Assembly (NCBI GenBank): GCA_046155615.1
Contig: JBJXFP010000083.1
Coordinates: forward strand, 1 to 64,000
From: JANNVZ01 sp046155615
GTDB taxonomy: Bacteria; Bacteroidota; Bacteroidia; Flavobacteriales_D; Sanyastnellaceae
Direction: 5' to 3'
DNA: 64,000 nucleotides
Shown: piece by piece, positions 62,890 to 64,000 of the stretch
Position numbering within the stretch: the first letter of the stretch is position 1
Layout: the number at the start of each line of letters is the position of its first letter
Notes under the pieces: model-generated
Told to the model about the DNA's origin: nothing
What the model saw: only the letters and a program-made list of their open reading frames with translations
Databases searched by the model: none
Program-made: the position numbers and the translations under genes

Positions 62890-63084
62890 ATGTTGATTAT
62901 TCCGGTAAAAGAAGGCGAAAGCATTGACAAGGCGCTGAAGAAATTCAAAAGAAAATTTGAAAAGACAGGCGTAGTAAAAGCTTTGCGTGCGCGCCAGGCG
63001 TATCAGAAAAAAAGCGTAACGAGACGCACTGAAATCAAGAAAGCTACTTACATAGCTGGCTTGAAACGCGAAGAGTTAGCGTAA
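62890..63084 (+). CDS. rpsU: 30S ribosomal protein bS21
   Basis: 64 residues, highly basic, with ALRARQAYQKKSVTRR typical of bS21. Preceded by a strong SD. Followed after the stop by a hairpin GTAAACA/TGTTTAC (63081-63100) and then a strong terminator. The neighbouring xer gene is the usual partner in Bacteroidota. Confidence 0.96.
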   Translation: MLIIPVKEGESIDKALKKFKRKFEKTGVVKALRARQAYQKKSVTRRTEIKKATYIAGLKREELA

Positions 63085-63100
63085 ACAAACGCGTGTTTAC
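63081..63100. other. hairpin overlapping the rpsU stop codon
   Basis: GTAAACA (63081-63087), loop AACGCG, TGTTTAC (63094-63100), seven perfect pairs. The stop codon TAA lies in the left arm. May protect the message end or influence translation termination; not tested. Confidence 0.45.
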
Positions 63101-63108
63101 AATATTCA

Positions 63109-63147
63109 GGGTGAAACCGGAGTTATATCTCCGGTTTCACCCTTTTT
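63109..63147 (+). terminator. strong intrinsic terminator between rpsU and xer
   Basis: GGGTGAAACCGGAG (63109-63122), loop TTATAT, CTCCGGTTTCACCC (63129-63142), then five T: fourteen perfect pairs. The recombinase start GTG at 63154 is six bases after the T-run. Confidence 0.9.
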
Positions 63148-63153
63148 GCTTTG

Positions 63154-64000
63154 GTGCAGTTACAGCCATTCTATACATACCTCTTAACAGAAAAGCGATG
63201 CTCAGCCCATACGCTGGAAGCCTATCGCAATGATTTGGAACAATTCGAAAGATTTGCTTCCACCGTTTTCGAAGCATCACACCATAAAGACATATCCCAG
63301 TCCATGGTGCGTGCCTGGTTGGCCTCACTGATTGAGCATGGTTATGCGGTAAGTTCAGTCCACCGCAAGCTCTCATCAGTCAGGGCATTGTTTCGATTTC
63401 TATTAAAGAACAATGAAGCCATCCAAAATCCGGCACGAGGCATTCCTAAACCCCGCAAACCGATAAGGCTGCCAGTATTTGTGGAGGAAAGTGCCATGAA
63501 GCACCTTTATGAGCCACGGGCAGCAGATGGAAAGTTCGCTGAGCTAAACACAACACTTATCATAAAACTTTTATATGAAACTGGCCTTAGACAAAGTGAA
63601 TTGCTTGGCTTGCGCGACCAGGATATTGATGCAGATATGGCCCAGTTGAAGGTAACCGGAAAGCGCAACAAGGTGAGGCTGGTGCCGATAGGCCGACCGT
63701 TGTTGCACGACATTGTCCATTATCAGCAAGCCAGAATGGAACATTTTGAATTTTTTGAAACCTCAAGCCTCCTGATTACGGATAAAGGAAAAAAAATCAC
63801 AAAATCCTTTTTGTATAAAACAGTAAGAACATACCTTTCGCAGGTAACAACAGTGAGGCGAAGAAGCCCACACGTGCTGAGACACACATTTGCAACACAC
63901 ATGCTGAACAACGGAGCTGACCTGAATGTGATAAAGGAAATACTTGGACACAGCAGCCTTGCAGCCACACAGGTTTACACGCACAATTCTATAGAAAAAC
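63154..64000 (+). CDS. tyrosine recombinase XerC/XerD, truncated by the window end
   Basis: At least 282 residues, open at the right edge. No ATG is available: candidates are TTG 63151 and GTG 63154, after which QLQPFYTYLLTEKRCSAHTLEAYRNDLEQF matches the N-terminal domain of XerC/D. Catalytic residues seen: Arg146 (TGLRQSE), Lys in TGKRNKVR, His-x-x-Arg in HVLRHTFA, His in LGHSSL, and the nucleophile Tyr275 (VYTHNS). Chromosome dimer resolution at dif. XerC or XerD not distinguished. A terminator directly precedes the start. Confidence 0.92.
   Translation, partial: MQLQPFYTYLLTEKRCSAHTLEAYRNDLEQFERFASTVFEASHHKDISQSMVRAWLASLIEHGYAVSSVHRKLSSVRALFRFLLKNNEAIQNPARGIPKPRKPIRLPVFVEESAMKHLYEPRAADGKFAELNTTLIIKLLYETGLRQSELLGLRDQDIDADMAQLKVTGKRNKVRLVPIGRPLLHDIVHYQQARMEHFEFFETSSLLITDKGKKITKSFLYKTVRTYLSQVTTVRRRSPHVLRHTFATHMLNNGADLNVIKEILGHSSLAATQVYTHNSIEK

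Noticed and set aside
1..64000. CRISPR array, prophage or insertion sequence
   Set aside because: No regularly spaced repeats, phage structural genes or transposase genes were seen anywhere; the tyrosine recombinase at the right edge has the XerC/D layout and a housekeeping neighbour.

Overview
The window reads as chromosomal DNA of a member of the Bacteroidota, probably an environmental Chitinophagales/Saprospirales-like lineage. I infer this from several exported proteins ending in type IX secretion (T9SS) C-terminal sorting domains, a TonB-dependent receptor with a carboxypeptidase-like N-terminal domain, DUF4199 and DUF2027-Smr family proteins, putative TTTG...TAnnTT(T/C)G promoters, a general lack of Shine-Dalgarno (SD) sequences with a conspicuous exception in front of rpsU, and the rpsU-xer gene order at the right edge. 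There are no rRNA genes, CRISPR arrays, insertion sequences or prophage genes. The genus cannot be told from this sequence.

Layout. 0-10 kb: cyanophycinase; a large repeat-rich T9SS adhesin-like protein; a Gfo/Idh/MocA oxidoreductase; protein-L-isoaspartate methyltransferase; an ICMT-like membrane methyltransferase; an OmpR-type response regulator; and FabI. 10.1-10.7 kb: tRNA-Asp, its terminator, a small GIY-YIG nuclease gene, a decayed second copy of tRNA-Asp carrying a perfect palindrome, and a second copy of the terminator. 10.7-22 kb: DUF58 protein, GT-C-like membrane protein, YdeP-type molybdoenzyme, inositol monophosphatase, two SIMPL proteins behind a lipoprotein M1 aminopeptidase, a HepT/MntA-like pair and an RlmI-like methyltransferase. 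22-28 kb: DUF2520-KdsC, a T9SS protein, a lipoprotein, and the divergent pair LuxC-like acyl-CoA reductase/ferredoxin. 28-34.4 kb: a probable envelope uptake cluster of DUF4331 protein, TPR lipoprotein and TonB-dependent receptor. 34.4-46 kb: radical SAM and YkgJ proteins, the SRP (4.5S) RNA, two DUF4199 membrane proteins, a GT2 glycosyltransferase, a membrane-tethered papain-like protease, an NlpC/P60 hydrolase, a DUF2027-Smr protein, a serine hydrolase and a C69 dipeptidase. 46-60.6 kb: an FG-GAP T9SS protein, an mgtE-2-hydroxyacid dehydrogenase-MFS operon, the remnant of a T9SS gene, a gamma-carbonic-anhydrase-like protein, PheT, PAP2, FadD and an S4 RNA-binding protein. 60.6-64 kb: flavin amine oxidase-like lipoprotein, an outer-membrane-like protein, ribosomal protein bS21 with a near-perfect SD, and a tyrosine recombinase cut by the window edge.

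How the parts fit. Much of the coding capacity concerns the cell envelope and exported proteins: peptidases, T9SS cargo, lipid A and KDO metabolism, and TonB-linked uptake. The rest is housekeeping (PheT, FabI, SRP RNA, bS21, MgtE). The T9SS machinery, the partner kinase of the response regulator, cyanophycin synthetase and molybdopterin biosynthesis are not in the window.

The most unusual structures are the GIY-YIG gene placed between an intact and a decayed tRNA-Asp/terminator copy, the MntA-like protein that has lost its nucleotidyltransferase signature beside an intact-looking HepT, the isolated strong SD of rpsU, and three genes whose start codons lie 4-21 bases after strong intrinsic terminators. 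All functions are read from sequence motifs by eye; no database search was possible.
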